Below, in pieces: positions 24,124 to 33,027 of a stretch of DNA of 64,000 nucleotides. Source of the DNA: Verrucomicrobiota bacterium (GTDB taxonomy: Bacteria > Verrucomicrobiota > Verrucomicrobiia > Limisphaerales > J093); contig JAOSKK010000023.1 in NCBI GenBank assembly GCA_027493615.1, forward strand, positions 1 to 64,000, given 5' to 3'. The translations under genes and the position numbers were made by a program. A model generated the notes under the pieces. It was given only the letters and a program-made list of their open reading frames with translations, did not search any database and was not told where the DNA came from. The stretch's first letter is position 1. Each line of letters begins with the position of its first letter.

Positions 24124-24214
24124 CCACGCTCGCCCCCGCGTCAGAAGTCGCAAAGCGCCTGGAGTGCGTGGGCTTCAGCGCCGCTTTGTGTGAGGGGAAC
24201 GCGGGGCTGGAGAC

Positions 24215-24242
24215 AAAAAAAACGCGGCCGGAAGGGCCGCGT
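24215..24242 (-). terminator. Intrinsic terminator of the thioredoxin-like gene
   Basis: On the minus strand an 8-bp perfect stem (ACGCGGCC/GGCCGCGT, loop of five) is followed by a run of eight T residues. It lies about 40 bp beyond the thioredoxin-like stop codon. Confidence 0.9.
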
Positions 24243-24282
24243 CGCGTCAAAGCCAGAGAGGTGATGTGTGGGCGTCGGAAGC

Positions 24283-24727
24283 TCAGCCTTTGGCGTCCTT
24301 GATCTTGTCAATGACCGCCTTGGGGCCGCCTCCGCCGTACCCGACGATTTCGCCGAGCTTCTTCCCCTGGCTGTCGAGAATCACGAGGGTGGGATAGCCG
24401 CGCACTTTGTGCTGGTCTTTCAGCTTCCTCGTTCGCCGCCTTGAGCTCCGCCGGCAGGGTCTTGTTGCGCGGGAAGTCCGCCTCCACAAGGACCAGGTTC
24501 TTGCCGGCGAACTCCTGGAACTCCGGCGTGGCGAACACTTCCTTGTGGAGCTTGATGCAGAACCCGCACCAGTCCGAGCCGGTGAAGTTGATGAGCACCT
24601 TCTTGTTCTCCGTCTTGGCCAGGGCCTGGGCCTTGGCGAGGTCGGTGTGCCACTTGAGTTCAGCCGCGCCGGCGGTGAGGCACAAGGCCGCGCAGCCCGC
24701 GAGGAGGTTGGACAATCGATGTTTCAT
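24283..24727 (-). CDS. Secreted thioredoxin-fold protein, one frameshift
   Basis: Signal peptide [19 protein letters not shown], then [19 protein letters not shown] with a CGFC redox motif, and the cis-proline region [20 protein letters not shown]. About 147 residues after correction of one extra G near 24437, which restores [12 protein letters not shown]. It would reduce or isomerise disulfides in the periplasm, in the manner of thioredoxin-like DsbD-associated proteins. A strong intrinsic terminator follows. The upstream neighbour is pyrC on the same strand. Confidence 0.85.
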
Positions 24728-24820
24728 AATGCTCAGAAGCGAACCGGGTGAAGTATAGCAGGAATCGGCGGCCGCGCCAGTGGGGCGAGGGTCCGCCAGA
24801 GTGCACCGCAGGATCCCGGC

Positions 24821-26207
24821 TCAGCCGCCGGCCAGCGCCGGGTCCTGCCACACGCAACGACCGGCCACGATGGTGGCCAGCGCCCGGCCGCGCAGCGCCC
24901 AACCGTAGAAAGGACTGTTGGTCGAACGGCTCGCGGTTTGGGCCGGCTCCCAGACCCACCGCCGGTCCGGGTCCAGCACCGTCACGTCGCCGTCGCTTCC
25001 AGGCGCCAGCGAACCCTTGCCGGGCAGGCGGAGGAGGCGGGCCGGGTGCGTGGTGAACTTTTCGATCACCGCCGCGAGGGAGAGCCGCCCCGTATGGACC
25101 AGTTGCATGAGGCTGAGCGCCAGCTCGGTTTCCAGCCCCGTGATGCCGAAGGGCGCGTGGTCGAACTCGACTTCCTTCTGGTAATTGCAGTGCGGCGCGT
25201 GGTCGCTGGCCAGCACCTCGATGGTGCCGTCGGCCAACCCCGCCAGAATCGCCTCCCGATCGGCGGCGCTCCGGAGCGGGGGGTTCATCTTGCAGCGTGT
25301 GTCGTAGCTGGGCCAGCGCGGCAGTTCGGTCACGGGCACCCCGGGATACAGCGCCTGACCGTCCTGCGCCCAGAAGGCGTCGCTGCCGGCCACGGCGAGG
25401 TCGGTGAGGGTGAAATGGTGCGGGCAGGCCTCGCCCGAGATGGGGACGCCGCGACGACGCGCCTCGCGCAGCAACTTCACGCTGCCGGCCGCGCTCAGGT
25501 GCTGGCAATGCACGCGCGCGCCGGTGCGCTCGGCCAGCAGGATGTTGCGGGCCACCATCATCTCCTCCGCCTCGGCCGGCCAGCCGTGGAGCCCGAGCAT
25601 CGTGCTGACCGCGCCTTCGTGCATCACGCCGTCGGTCGAAAGCGAATAGTCCTGGCAATGGTCCATCACCAGCAGGTCGAACATGGTCGAGTACTCGAGG
25701 GCGCGCCGCATCAGCTCGTGGTTCTGGACGCAGCGCCCGTCGTCGGTGACGGCCACCACACCGGCCTTGTGGAGAGAACCCAGCGGAGCCAGCTCTTCCC
25801 CGGCCAGGCCCTTGCTGATGGCCCCTGCCACCAGGACATGGACCACACCCTCGCTGGCCGCCCGTTGCTGCACCCAGGCCACCGCACTCCGGGTTGTCCA
25901 GCGGCGGAGCGGTGTTCGGCATGCAGACCACCGTCGTGAAACCACCCCGGGCCGCCGCGGCCGTGCCGGTGGCGATGGATTCCTTCGCGGACTCGCCGGG
26001 TTCCCGCAGGTGAACGTGCAGGTCGATCAGCCCGGGGCAGACCACGCACCCGGCAGCGTTCAACCGCGGCAGTTCCGGCGCCGCCTGGCGTGCGGCGTCG
26101 GGTCCGACCGCCGCCACCTTGCCCTGGACGATCAACACATCGGCAGGAGCGTCGAAGGCCCGGCTCGGATCCACCACGCGGCCTCCCCGCAGCAGCAGCG
26201 AATTCAT
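24821..26207 (-). CDS. pyrC: Dihydroorotase, one frameshift
   Basis: Class I dihydroorotase of pyrimidine synthesis; cyclises carbamoyl aspartate. [20 protein letters not shown] begins the protein. Zinc ligands are visible in [22 protein letters not shown] and [23 protein letters not shown] and [16 protein letters not shown] are also typical. An extra G near 25889 breaks the frame just after [11 protein letters not shown]. Restoring it gives about 461 residues. All active-site motifs are intact, so it is probably functional. Confidence 0.9.
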
Positions 26208-26381
26208 GGGCGCAGGGATATACTTCGTCGCCGGCCCCGGGCGAGCAAAAACGCGATGGGATCAAGAAGAAGCTTGCACTCCGGCGGCGGACTTGGAGCA
26301 TCCCCCTCGCGGCGCGGCGGGGGGAACGGGGCGGGGCTTCCGCGGGCGGCGGTGCCCGGTTCCGGGCGCGAGACACCACGC

Positions 26382-27272
26382 ATGAGCAAGACCGGAAAAC
26401 CAGAGATTTTGCGTTTGGGTCTGCCGAAGGGCAGCCTCCAGGCGGCCACCATCGAGAAGATGGCCAAGGCCGGCTTCAACATCACCGTCAGCAGTCGCTC
26501 GTACATCCCGTACGTGGACGACCCGGAGCTCGAGATCCGCTTCATCCGCGCGCAGGAGGTGAGCCGGTACGTCGAGCACGGGCATCTCGATGCCGGCCTG
26601 ACCGGGCTGGATTGGATCCACGAGAACCGGTCCAAGGTGCACGAGGTCGGCGAGTTCATCTTCAGCAAGGCGACCCGCCAGCCCGCCCGCTGGGTCCTGG
26701 CCGTCCCGGAGCATTCGCCCATCCGGTCCGTCCGCGACCTCGCCGGCAAACGCATCGCCACCGAGGTGGTGAACCTGACCAAGGCCTATCTCCGCCGGCA
26801 CAAGGTCAAGGCGGAGGTTGAGTTCTCCTGGGGCGCGACGGAGGTGAAGGCGCACGAGATGGTGGACGCCATCGTGGACATCACGGAGACCGGCTCCTCG
26901 CTGCGCGCGAACAAGCTGCGGATCGTGGACACGCTCATGACCTCGAGCCCGCGGCTGGTGGCCAACCACACCGCGTGGCGCGACCCTTGGAAGCGCCGCA
27001 AGATCGAGCGCCTGGCCCTCCTCCTGCGCGGCGCCCTCGAGGCCGAGAGCAAGGTCGGCCTCAAGATGAACATCGCCGAGAAAGACCTCCCGCGGCTCCT
27101 CGAGACGCTCCCGGCCCTGCGCCAGCCCACGATCGCCCGGCTCAGCCTGCCGGGTTGGGTCGCCGTCGAGACCATCATCGACGAGCACTTGGTGCGCGAT
27201 CTCATCCCGCAGTTCAAGGCGGCCGGGGCGGAAGGAATTATTGAGTATCCGCTGAACAAAGTGGTATACTAG
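26382..27272 (+). CDS. hisG: ATP phosphoribosyltransferase, long form
   Basis: 296 residues, intact. Catalyses the first step of histidine synthesis, joining ATP and PRPP. LRLGLPKGSL at the start, LDAGLTGLDWI, the PRPP-loop-like EMVDAIVDITETGSSLRAN, and a C-terminal ACT-like regulatory domain ending AAGAEGIIEYPLNKVVY identify the long, feedback-regulated form that does not need HisZ. It is divergent from pyrC. No other his genes are in the window. Confidence 0.95.
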   Translation: MSKTGKPEILRLGLPKGSLQAATIEKMAKAGFNITVSSRSYIPYVDDPELEIRFIRAQEVSRYVEHGHLDAGLTGLDWIHENRSKVHEVGEFIFSKATRQPARWVLAVPEHSPIRSVRDLAGKRIATEVVNLTKAYLRRHKVKAEVEFSWGATEVKAHEMVDAIVDITETGSSLRANKLRIVDTLMTSSPRLVANHTAWRDPWKRRKIERLALLLRGALEAESKVGLKMNIAEKDLPRLLETLPALRQPTIARLSLPGWVAVETIIDEHLVRDLIPQFKAAGAEGIIEYPLNKVVY

Positions 27273-27287
27273 CCCGCGAAAAAACCT

Positions 27288-27389
27288 ATGGGTTCACTGA
27301 AGAAGCGCCGAAAAGCCAAGATCAACAAGCACAAGCGGCGAAAGAAGCTCCGCCAGCACCGCCATAAGAAGCGCACCTGGCAGAAGTAG
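27288..27389 (+). CDS. AURKAIP1/COX24-domain small basic protein
   Basis: 33 residues, rich in Lys and Arg, starting MGSLKKRRKAKINKHKRRKK and ending RHKKRTWQK. This matches the tiny bacterial COX24/AURKAIP1-domain proteins, thought to be ribosome-associated (bS22-like). It begins 15 bp after hisG. The leader is A-rich with no Shine-Dalgarno sequence. It is easily missed because of its size. Confidence 0.9.
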   Translation: MGSLKKRRKAKINKHKRRKKLRQHRHKKRTWQK

Positions 27390-27470
27390 GACGGCCGCGT
27401 GCAGGCCCGGCGAGTTCTTCCCTGAACCGGCCGCTGCCGGCCCTGCGGGGTGGCGGAGGGTTTTCCCGAA

Positions 27471-29213
27471 ATGGGCGGATCTTCACCCCAGTTCTGGCAA
27501 AGCCACGGCCGGCGAACGATGCTCGCCGGCCTCGCACTCCTGCTCCTGGCCGGCTGCACCAGCGGCGGGCATGGCTCCCACCGCAGCGCCTCGCCCGCTC
27601 CCGCCGCGGCGTCCCCGCGGGGGAGCGTACGCTCGTCTGCCGATCCCGACCTCGAACGCCGGGTCGATGCCTACGCCCGCTTCGCGGCGGGAGTGGCCCA
27701 TGACCTGCGGCGCGAACCCCGTCAGGCCGAGGCCGAGTTCTCGGCCTCGCTCGAGGCGGACCCGTCGCACGAGCTTCTCGCGCTCGAACTGAGCCGCCGT
27801 TACTTGCGCAACCGTGAACCGGCCCGGGCCGTGGAGGTGCTCCTCCGGGCCAGCCGCCAACCCCGGGCCAGCGCGGAGGTCTTCGGCTGGCTGGGCGTTG
27901 CCCAGCTCCAGGCCACCAACCAGACCGGCGCGATCAAGGCCTTTCAGGAAGCCACCCGCCGCGCGCCCGACTCGTTCCTCGGGTATCGCGGGCTCGCCCA
28001 GATCCATCTCGGCAACGGCCGTACCAACGAGGCTTTGCGGGTCCTGGACCAGGCCGCCAACCGGAAGAACCCTCCCCCTGCCCTGCTCATCGAGATGGCG
28101 GGGTTCTACCTGCTGGTGGCGGATGGACGCCTCCTCCCCAAGGAGATCGCCGAGGCGCGCGCCCTCGCGTTGCTGGACCGTGCGACGGCGCTCAACCCGC
28201 TCGAACCCGAACTCCTCGCCGGCCTCGCAGAGGGTTATCACCGGCTGCAGCAGATCCCGCGCGCCATCGCCCTCTACGAGGGGTTGCTCCGCGATCACGG
28301 CTCAGCCGGACTTGCCATGCGCCAGGCGCTCCGCCGGCAACTCTTCGACCTTTATCTCCGCGAACGGGACGCCACCAATGCCAACCGCCACCTCGAAGGG
28401 CTCCTCACCGAACAGCCCACCAACCCCCAAGCCCATTACGCGCTCGCCACGCTCTATCTCGAAGAGAAGCGCTATCCCGACGCCGCCCGGCATCTCGAAC
28501 AAGCCCTCCTGCTCAACCCCGGTCTCGAACCCGCCTACTACCAACTCGCCGGCCTTCAACTCGCCCTCGGCCGCCCGGACTTGGCCACCGAGACCATCGC
28601 CCGTGCCCGCAGCCAGTTCCCCGCGGGTTTCCTGCTCGAGTTCTATACCGGCCTCACCCTCGCCGCCCAGGAGAAGTACCTTGAAGCGCTGGACGCGTAT
28701 GCGGCGGCCGAACTGCACGCGCGCGTCCGTGACCCGGCGCGCCTCACCCACTTCTTTTACTTCCAGCTTGGTCTGGCCAACGAACGCCTGGGGCGACACG
28801 CCGAAGCCGAAACGGCCCTGCGCCGCTGCCTCGAACTGGAACCCGGCAACGCCGAAGCGCTCAATTACCTCGGCTATATGTGGGCTGAACGCGGGGTCAA
28901 CCTGACCGAGGCACGCCGCCTCATCGACCGCGCCCTGGCGATTGAACCCGACAACCCCGCCTTCCTCGACAGCCTGGCCTGGGTGCTCTACCAGCAGGGC
29001 GATGCCGCCGCGGCCCTCGAACCCCAACTGCGCGCCGTCGCCCTCATGCCCGAACCCGACGCCACGCTGTTCGATCATCTCGGTGACATCTACCACGCGT
29101 TGGGACGCGCCGAGGAAGCCCGCGAAGCCTGGCGGAAATCGCTCGAGATCGAGCCCGATCCCAAGGTCGAGCAGAAGCTCCTGGCCCATCCGGAACCGGC
29201 GGTTCCGCACTGA
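27471..29213 (+). CDS. TPR-repeat lipoprotein
   Basis: A lipoprotein signal (MLAGLALLLLAGCTSGG) is followed by a low-complexity linker and about ten to twelve tetratricopeptide repeats, for example LEQALLLNPGLEPAYYQLAG and AALRRCLELEPGNAEALNYL-like units. It probably scaffolds protein complexes at the outer membrane. The ATG at 27471 has GGAGGG about 12 bp upstream. Starting at 27519 would give a shorter signal peptide and is equally possible. DUF2203 follows after 2 bp. Confidence 0.85.
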   Translation: MGGSSPQFWQSHGRRTMLAGLALLLLAGCTSGGHGSHRSASPAPAAASPRGSVRSSADPDLERRVDAYARFAAGVAHDLRREPRQAEAEFSASLEADPSHELLALELSRRYLRNREPARAVEVLLRASRQPRASAEVFGWLGVAQLQATNQTGAIKAFQEATRRAPDSFLGYRGLAQIHLGNGRTNEALRVLDQAANRKNPPPALLIEMAGFYLLVADGRLLPKEIAEARALALLDRATALNPLEPELLAGLAEGYHRLQQIPRAIALYEGLLRDHGSAGLAMRQALRRQLFDLYLRERDATNANRHLEGLLTEQPTNPQAHYALATLYLEEKRYPDAARHLEQALLLNPGLEPAYYQLAGLQLALGRPDLATETIARARSQFPAGFLLEFYTGLTLAAQEKYLEALDAYAAAELHARVRDPARLTHFFYFQLGLANERLGRHAEAETALRRCLELEPGNAEALNYLGYMWAERGVNLTEARRLIDRALAIEPDNPAFLDSLAWVLYQQGDAAAALEPQLRAVALMPEPDATLFDHLGDIYHALGRAEEAREAWRKSLEIEPDPKVEQKLLAHPEPAVPH

Positions 29214-29215
29214 CC

Positions 29216-29596
29216 ATGCGCCGCTTCGGCCGCCACTACACGCCGGAGGAGGCCAACGCGTTGCTGCCGCGCATCCGGACCTGGCTCGGCCGCCTGCGAT
29301 TGCTGCAGCCGGTGTTTGACGAGCACGCCCGTTCGCTGGCTCCGCGCCTCGCCCAGGGGCAGGACCTGGGCGGGTCGCGCGTCCATGCCTGGGTGCGCAC
29401 CTGGCTCCTCGTCCGCGACCTGCAGGCGGAGTTCACCTCCCGCGAAATCCAGGTCCGCGACCTCGACCGGGGCCTGATCGACTTCCCGTCCCTGCGCGGC
29501 GATCGCGAGGTGTTCCTGTGCTGGGAGGATGGCGAGGAAAACGTCGAGTTCTGGCACGAGCTCGAGGCCGGCATCGCCGGTCGCAGCCCCCTCTGA
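29216..29596 (+). CDS. DUF2203 family protein
   Basis: 126 residues. FGRHYTPEEANALLPRIR at the N-terminus and LIDFPSLRGDREVFLCWEDG near the C-terminus are the family signature. Function unknown. The ATG lies 2 bp beyond the TPR gene stop, so the two are coupled. It converges on the exopolysaccharide locus with only 7 bp between stops. Confidence 0.85.
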   Translation: MRRFGRHYTPEEANALLPRIRTWLGRLRLLQPVFDEHARSLAPRLAQGQDLGGSRVHAWVRTWLLVRDLQAEFTSREIQVRDLDRGLIDFPSLRGDREVFLCWEDGEENVEFWHELEAGIAGRSPL

Positions 29597-29603
29597 AGAT
29601 CGC

Positions 29604-30206
29604 TCACCGCTCGGGAGGCGACCCCATGAACTCGGTGGTCGTGGCCTCGCCGTTCTTGTTGATGCCTTCCCGGCGCAGCACCGACCCCAGGGTGCGCCAC
29701 AGGATCCGGACATCCAGCCCCAGGGATTGGTGGTCGACGTACCACACATCGAGCCGGAACTTCTCCTCCCAGCTCAGGGCGTTGCGACCGTGTATCTGGG
29801 CCCAGCCGGTCAAGCCCGGCCGGACCTCGTGGCGTCGGGCCTGCGCGGGGGTGTAGCGCGCGAGGTATTGCATGAGCAGTGGGCGGGGTCCCACCAGGCT
29901 CATCTCTCCCTTCAGCACATTGAAGAGCTCCGGCAGTTCGTCCAGCGAGGTGGAGCGCAACCAGCGGCCGAAAGGTGTCAACCGCTCGGCGTCGGACAAC
30001 AGTCGCCCCTCCCGGTCCCGCGCTTCGGTCATGGTGCGGAACTTGTAGAGGCGGAAACCCCGCCCGCCGCGGCCGGGCCGGAGCTGCGTGAACACGACCG
30101 GACGCCCCAGCTTGAGCCAGACCAAAAACGAAACCGCTCCGAGGGCGGGCAGCCACAACGGAGCGGTCACCAGCAGAACCGCAAGGTCGAAGAGACGTTT
30201 GATCAA
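29604..30206 (-). CDS. WbaP/WcaJ-type undecaprenyl-phosphate sugar phosphotransferase
   Basis: 200 residues, intact. A short form of the bacterial sugar transferase family that loads the first sugar phosphate onto the lipid carrier. One N-terminal membrane re-entrant helix (FDLAVLLVTAPLWLPALGAV), then YKFRTM, TSLDELPELFNVLKGEMSLV, GPRPLL and RPGLTGWAQIHGRN. Last gene of the exopolysaccharide locus. An initiating enzyme of a second, WecA-like type is encoded at 41261-42370. Confidence 0.92.
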   Translation of the reverse strand: MIKRLFDLAVLLVTAPLWLPALGAVSFLVWLKLGRPVVFTQLRPGRGGRGFRLYKFRTMTEARDREGRLLSDAERLTPFGRWLRSTSLDELPELFNVLKGEMSLVGPRPLLMQYLARYTPAQARRHEVRPGLTGWAQIHGRNALSWEEKFRLDVWYVDHQSLGLDVRILWRTLGSVLRREGINKNGEATTTEFMGSPPER

Positions 30207-30233
30207 GGATCAACGGTGAAACGACACCCCCCC

Positions 30234-30259
30234 GTAGGAGTCGAGGTCACGAGACTCTG
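30234..30259. repeat. REP-A copy containing the exosortase stop codon
   Basis: One half-unit of the REP-A palindrome, GTAGGAGTCGAGGTCACGAG. The minus-strand TGA at 30247-30249 that ends the exosortase gene lies inside it. Confidence 0.85.
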
Positions 30260-31146
30260 CCCTCCGCTTCCGGCTCCAGCTCGGCCGCGTGCGGCGTCAG
30301 TTCCTCCATCTGGCGTTCGAGTTTCTTGAAGAGCCAGGACAGGACGATGACGCCTCCGGCCGTGAACGCCAGGATGGACCACCCGGCGGCGTCGTGGACG
30401 CCCGCGATCGCCTCGACGCCCTTGGCGTTGGCCGTGAGGCTCAGATAGAGGGAACGGATGAGGTTGCCGAGGATGGCCAGGAAGATGCCGCAACCGAAGA
30501 GGAGCACCTGCAGGCTGAAACGCTGGAGCGTGAGGTACCCGATGAAAATGGTGGCCATGATGGTCGACTGGAGACTGCGGATCCCGCTGCAAGCCTCGTC
30601 CACACCCACCGTGCCTCCCGGGAGATGGATCAGACTGCCGACCTTGGTGGCCGGGATGCCCATGAGATTAAGGACCTCGGCGTTGATGCTGGCCACGAGG
30701 CGCTGCAACCCGCCCACCACCGGCCCATGGATGATGCCCGGGAGCGGCATCGCCACCAGGATGAACCCGTAGGCCAGGGCGAACTTCCGAATGCCGGCCC
30801 AGCCAAAGACCAGACCCACGTTCGCCGCGGCGAGCAGCAAAATGCCCAAGGCCAGCCCGTACATGGTGGCGGCGTGCATCCCAAACACCGCCCAGTAACT
30901 CTGCACGAGCAGCAGCATGGCGCTCCCGAGCACGGCCAGGCCGACACTCCACCACCGCAGCTTGAAGTCGATGCGCGGCCGCGTCTCCCAAGCCTCATAA
31001 AACAGGTACGCGCACAGCAACAGGACGACCCATCCGAACTGCAGTTCCGGTTGGTTGTTCCAGAACCACCGGGCGCGCGTTACCAGCCACCCGAAGGCGA
31101 GGAACGACGGCAACAAAAGGACGAGCGAAGACAGGCTGGATTTCAT
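30247..31146 (-). CDS. Exosortase
   Basis: 299 residues with about eight membrane helices. Exosortases cleave and transfer C-terminal sorting tails (PEP-CTERM type) at the membrane. The catalytic triad is clear: Cys186 in VDEACSGIRS, Arg231 in ILGNLIRSLYLS, and His251 in GVHDAAGW. It overlaps no neighbour; the EpsI-type partner is 20 bp upstream. No PEP-CTERM substrate is recognisable in this window. The ATG at 31146 gives a clean first helix (SSLVLLLPSFLAFGWLV). Confidence 0.92.
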   Translation of the reverse strand: MKSSLSSLVLLLPSFLAFGWLVTRARWFWNNQPELQFGWVVLLLCAYLFYEAWETRPRIDFKLRWWSVGLAVLGSAMLLLVQSYWAVFGMHAATMYGLALGILLLAAANVGLVFGWAGIRKFALAYGFILVAMPLPGIIHGPVVGGLQRLVASINAEVLNLMGIPATKVGSLIHLPGGTVGVDEACSGIRSLQSTIMATIFIGYLTLQRFSLQVLLFGCGIFLAILGNLIRSLYLSLTANAKGVEAIAGVHDAAGWSILAFTAGGVIVLSWLFKKLERQMEELTPHAAELEPEAEGRVS

Positions 31147-31166
31147 GGCAGATGGAGACCGACCGT

Positions 31167-31992
31167 TCAACCCTGGGCTTGCGGCCGTTCGTGCCACGCC
31201 TTTAACTCCGCGGCGTAGTCGGAAGGTTCCAGCCATCGCCCCAGAAAGTCGGTCAGCACACGGTCGGCGGCCGCCACGTCACCGCCCACCACCCGCGTGG
31301 ATACGCGCACAAACTGCTTGGGACCGACCAGGGGACTACGCTCCAGGAAGCCCTGCCAGACGCGCGCCCAGAAATGGGTGTCCGCCGCGCGCACTCCCGA
31401 TTCCGCACTGCCCGCCTTGCGACGCAGGGCCCGCTTCATGCCCACCGACAGGTTGTGATCCAACCGATAGGGAACCGGTTGGCCACCCACCAAACCGCCG
31501 AAGTAGGTGAGTTCGAGATGTCCGTCCCGGGCGGCGAACAGCCGGCGCTCAAAACGCATCCGCAGGCCATTTGACCTCCAGCTCGAGATGCTCCGGGAAA
31601 CCGGTTCCAGACTCCAGCCGCCATCGGTCCAGCAACGATCCGGCGTGTGCATGAACAGCCCGATCTCATCAGCCTTCTCCGAGTAGCGCTTCGCCGAAAA
31701 CACATTCACCGTCGTCCGGTTGTCCGAACGCTGGTACTCGCCGCTGAAGGTCCGGTCCGCCACCAGGATCGCCTCGGCCCGTTCCGACACAGGGACCTCG
31801 CGGAAGGTCCAGCCGTCGATGGCGCGGCGTTCGCTCCAGCCAGAGTCGGGGACCGGTCCGTTCGGTCTTCGAGTACCACAGCCACGGGAACGCCCAGAGG
31901 CCGAGCACCAGGGCCGCCAGCAGGCCTACCATCAGGTAAGCCTTGCGGCCGAGGAGCGGACCGGCATTATCGCTTTGAGAGGACGCGTGCAT
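31167..31992 (-). CDS. Exosortase-associated EpsI-type protein, frameshifted
   Basis: One N-terminal membrane helix (YLMVGLLAALVLGLWAFPW) and an extracytoplasmic domain with VNVFSAKRYSEKADEIGLFM, HTPDRCWTDGGWSLE and FWARVWQGFLERSPLVGPKQ. The HTPDxCW and C-terminal segments match the EpsI/DUF3485 family that accompanies exosortases. A break near 31800-31860 separates the helix from the domain. It is directly upstream of exosortase, so the two act together at the membrane. Confidence 0.75.
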
Positions 31993-32006
31993 AGCAGAGA
32001 AGCGTT

Positions 32007-32692
32007 TCAACCATCCGCATTCGGCACCTGCGGGCCGGAGCGCCACAACACCCGAGCGGGCACCCCGAACACCGTCGTGCCCGTGGCCACCCCGGGCACA
32101 GGCGACCGTTCCGGCCCCCGACGATGGCTCAGTCTTCCACCGTCATTCTTCGGGATCACCGAGGCATGACTTCCCATCAGGACGCCCTCCCCAAGGACGA
32201 CGCCCCGGTGACATCGCAGTGGCCGTTCAGACTGCACCAGTCCCCCACCCGCGCGTCGTGTCCCATGCTGCTGCAGCAGTTGATGGTGACGAAATCGCCC
32301 AGGACGATGTCCATGGTCAGCACCACTCCGGGGCAGATGACGCAACCCACCCCGAGCTCGACGTTCGGGCCCAGGATGGCGGACGGATGGATCACGGTCA
32401 GAAACTGTGCGCCGCGCCCCAGGAGCCGTTCCACGCATTTCTTCTTCACCCAGGGCAGGCTGATCCCGCATACGAAGCGATCCTCCGGCTCGGGCTCGTA
32501 GTCTGCGATGCTGCCGACGACGCGCAATCTGAGTGACTCATGGCCGTTCAAGGCCCCGGGTTGTCGTCCAGAAACCCCTTGATCCGGGTATTCCCCGGTA
32601 TCGAAGCCGGCGTGGCGGCTCCAGACGAGCATTTCGCGTCCAAACCCGCTCGCCCCCACGACCAGCACTTGTTTGACAGAGTTCACATTCAT
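32007..32692 (-). CDS. NeuD/PglD-type sugar O- or N-acyltransferase, frameshifted
   Basis: An N-terminal Rossmann-like domain (QVLVVGASGFGREMLVW) and a left-handed beta-helix (SAILGPNVELGVGCVICPG, GDWCSLNGHCDVTGASSL) define the NeuD/PglD family, which acylates UDP-linked amino sugars. Around 32554-32588 two opposite one-base changes scramble about 14 residues; correcting them restores EYRIKGFLDDNPG, the family consensus. Further breaks occur after 32180, and the end FGVPARVL is in another frame. It is next to an acyl carrier protein gene. Confidence 0.75.
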
Positions 32693-32764
32693 TGCCTGAG
32701 CGGTCGGGGGAAGGAGCATCCGCCCGTCGCCGGGGCCCTTCGCCCGTCTCCCGCCTCGGCGGCT

Positions 32765-33008
32765 TCAACCCGCCGTGGCAACGGCGAGGCGGTACACGTC
32801 CGCCACCGTGCGGCAGCGATTCAGGTCCGCCGCGGACAACTGCACGCCGAAGCTGCCGTCCACGACGGCCAGGACGGCCAGGACGGCCACGGAATCCCAG
32901 GCCCGGCAGGTCACGGAACACCGTGTCGGGGCCCAATGTCACCGGGGTCTCCCCCTGCAACACCGGCCCCAGCTCTGCGAGGAAATCCTCGATGGACAAA
33001 GTCGTCAT
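32765..33008 (-). CDS. Acyl carrier protein, one frameshift
   Basis: Start MTTLSIEDFLAELGPVL. Removing one extra C near 32900 gives the phosphopantetheine site LPGWDSVAVLAVLAVVDGSF and a natural end RLAVATAG, about 80 residues. The Ser of GWDS would carry the 4'-phosphopantetheine. It lies between KAS III and the NeuD-type transferase, which suggests it holds an acyl group used to decorate a sugar. Confidence 0.8.
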
Positions 33009-33027
33009 AGGTACCTGTCTCCGGCCT

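Noticed and set aside
24130..24214. Terminator for clpB in the clpB-thioredoxin gap
   Set aside because: The clear hairpin there has its T-run on the minus strand only, so it serves the thioredoxin-like gene; no plus-strand T-tract is seen.
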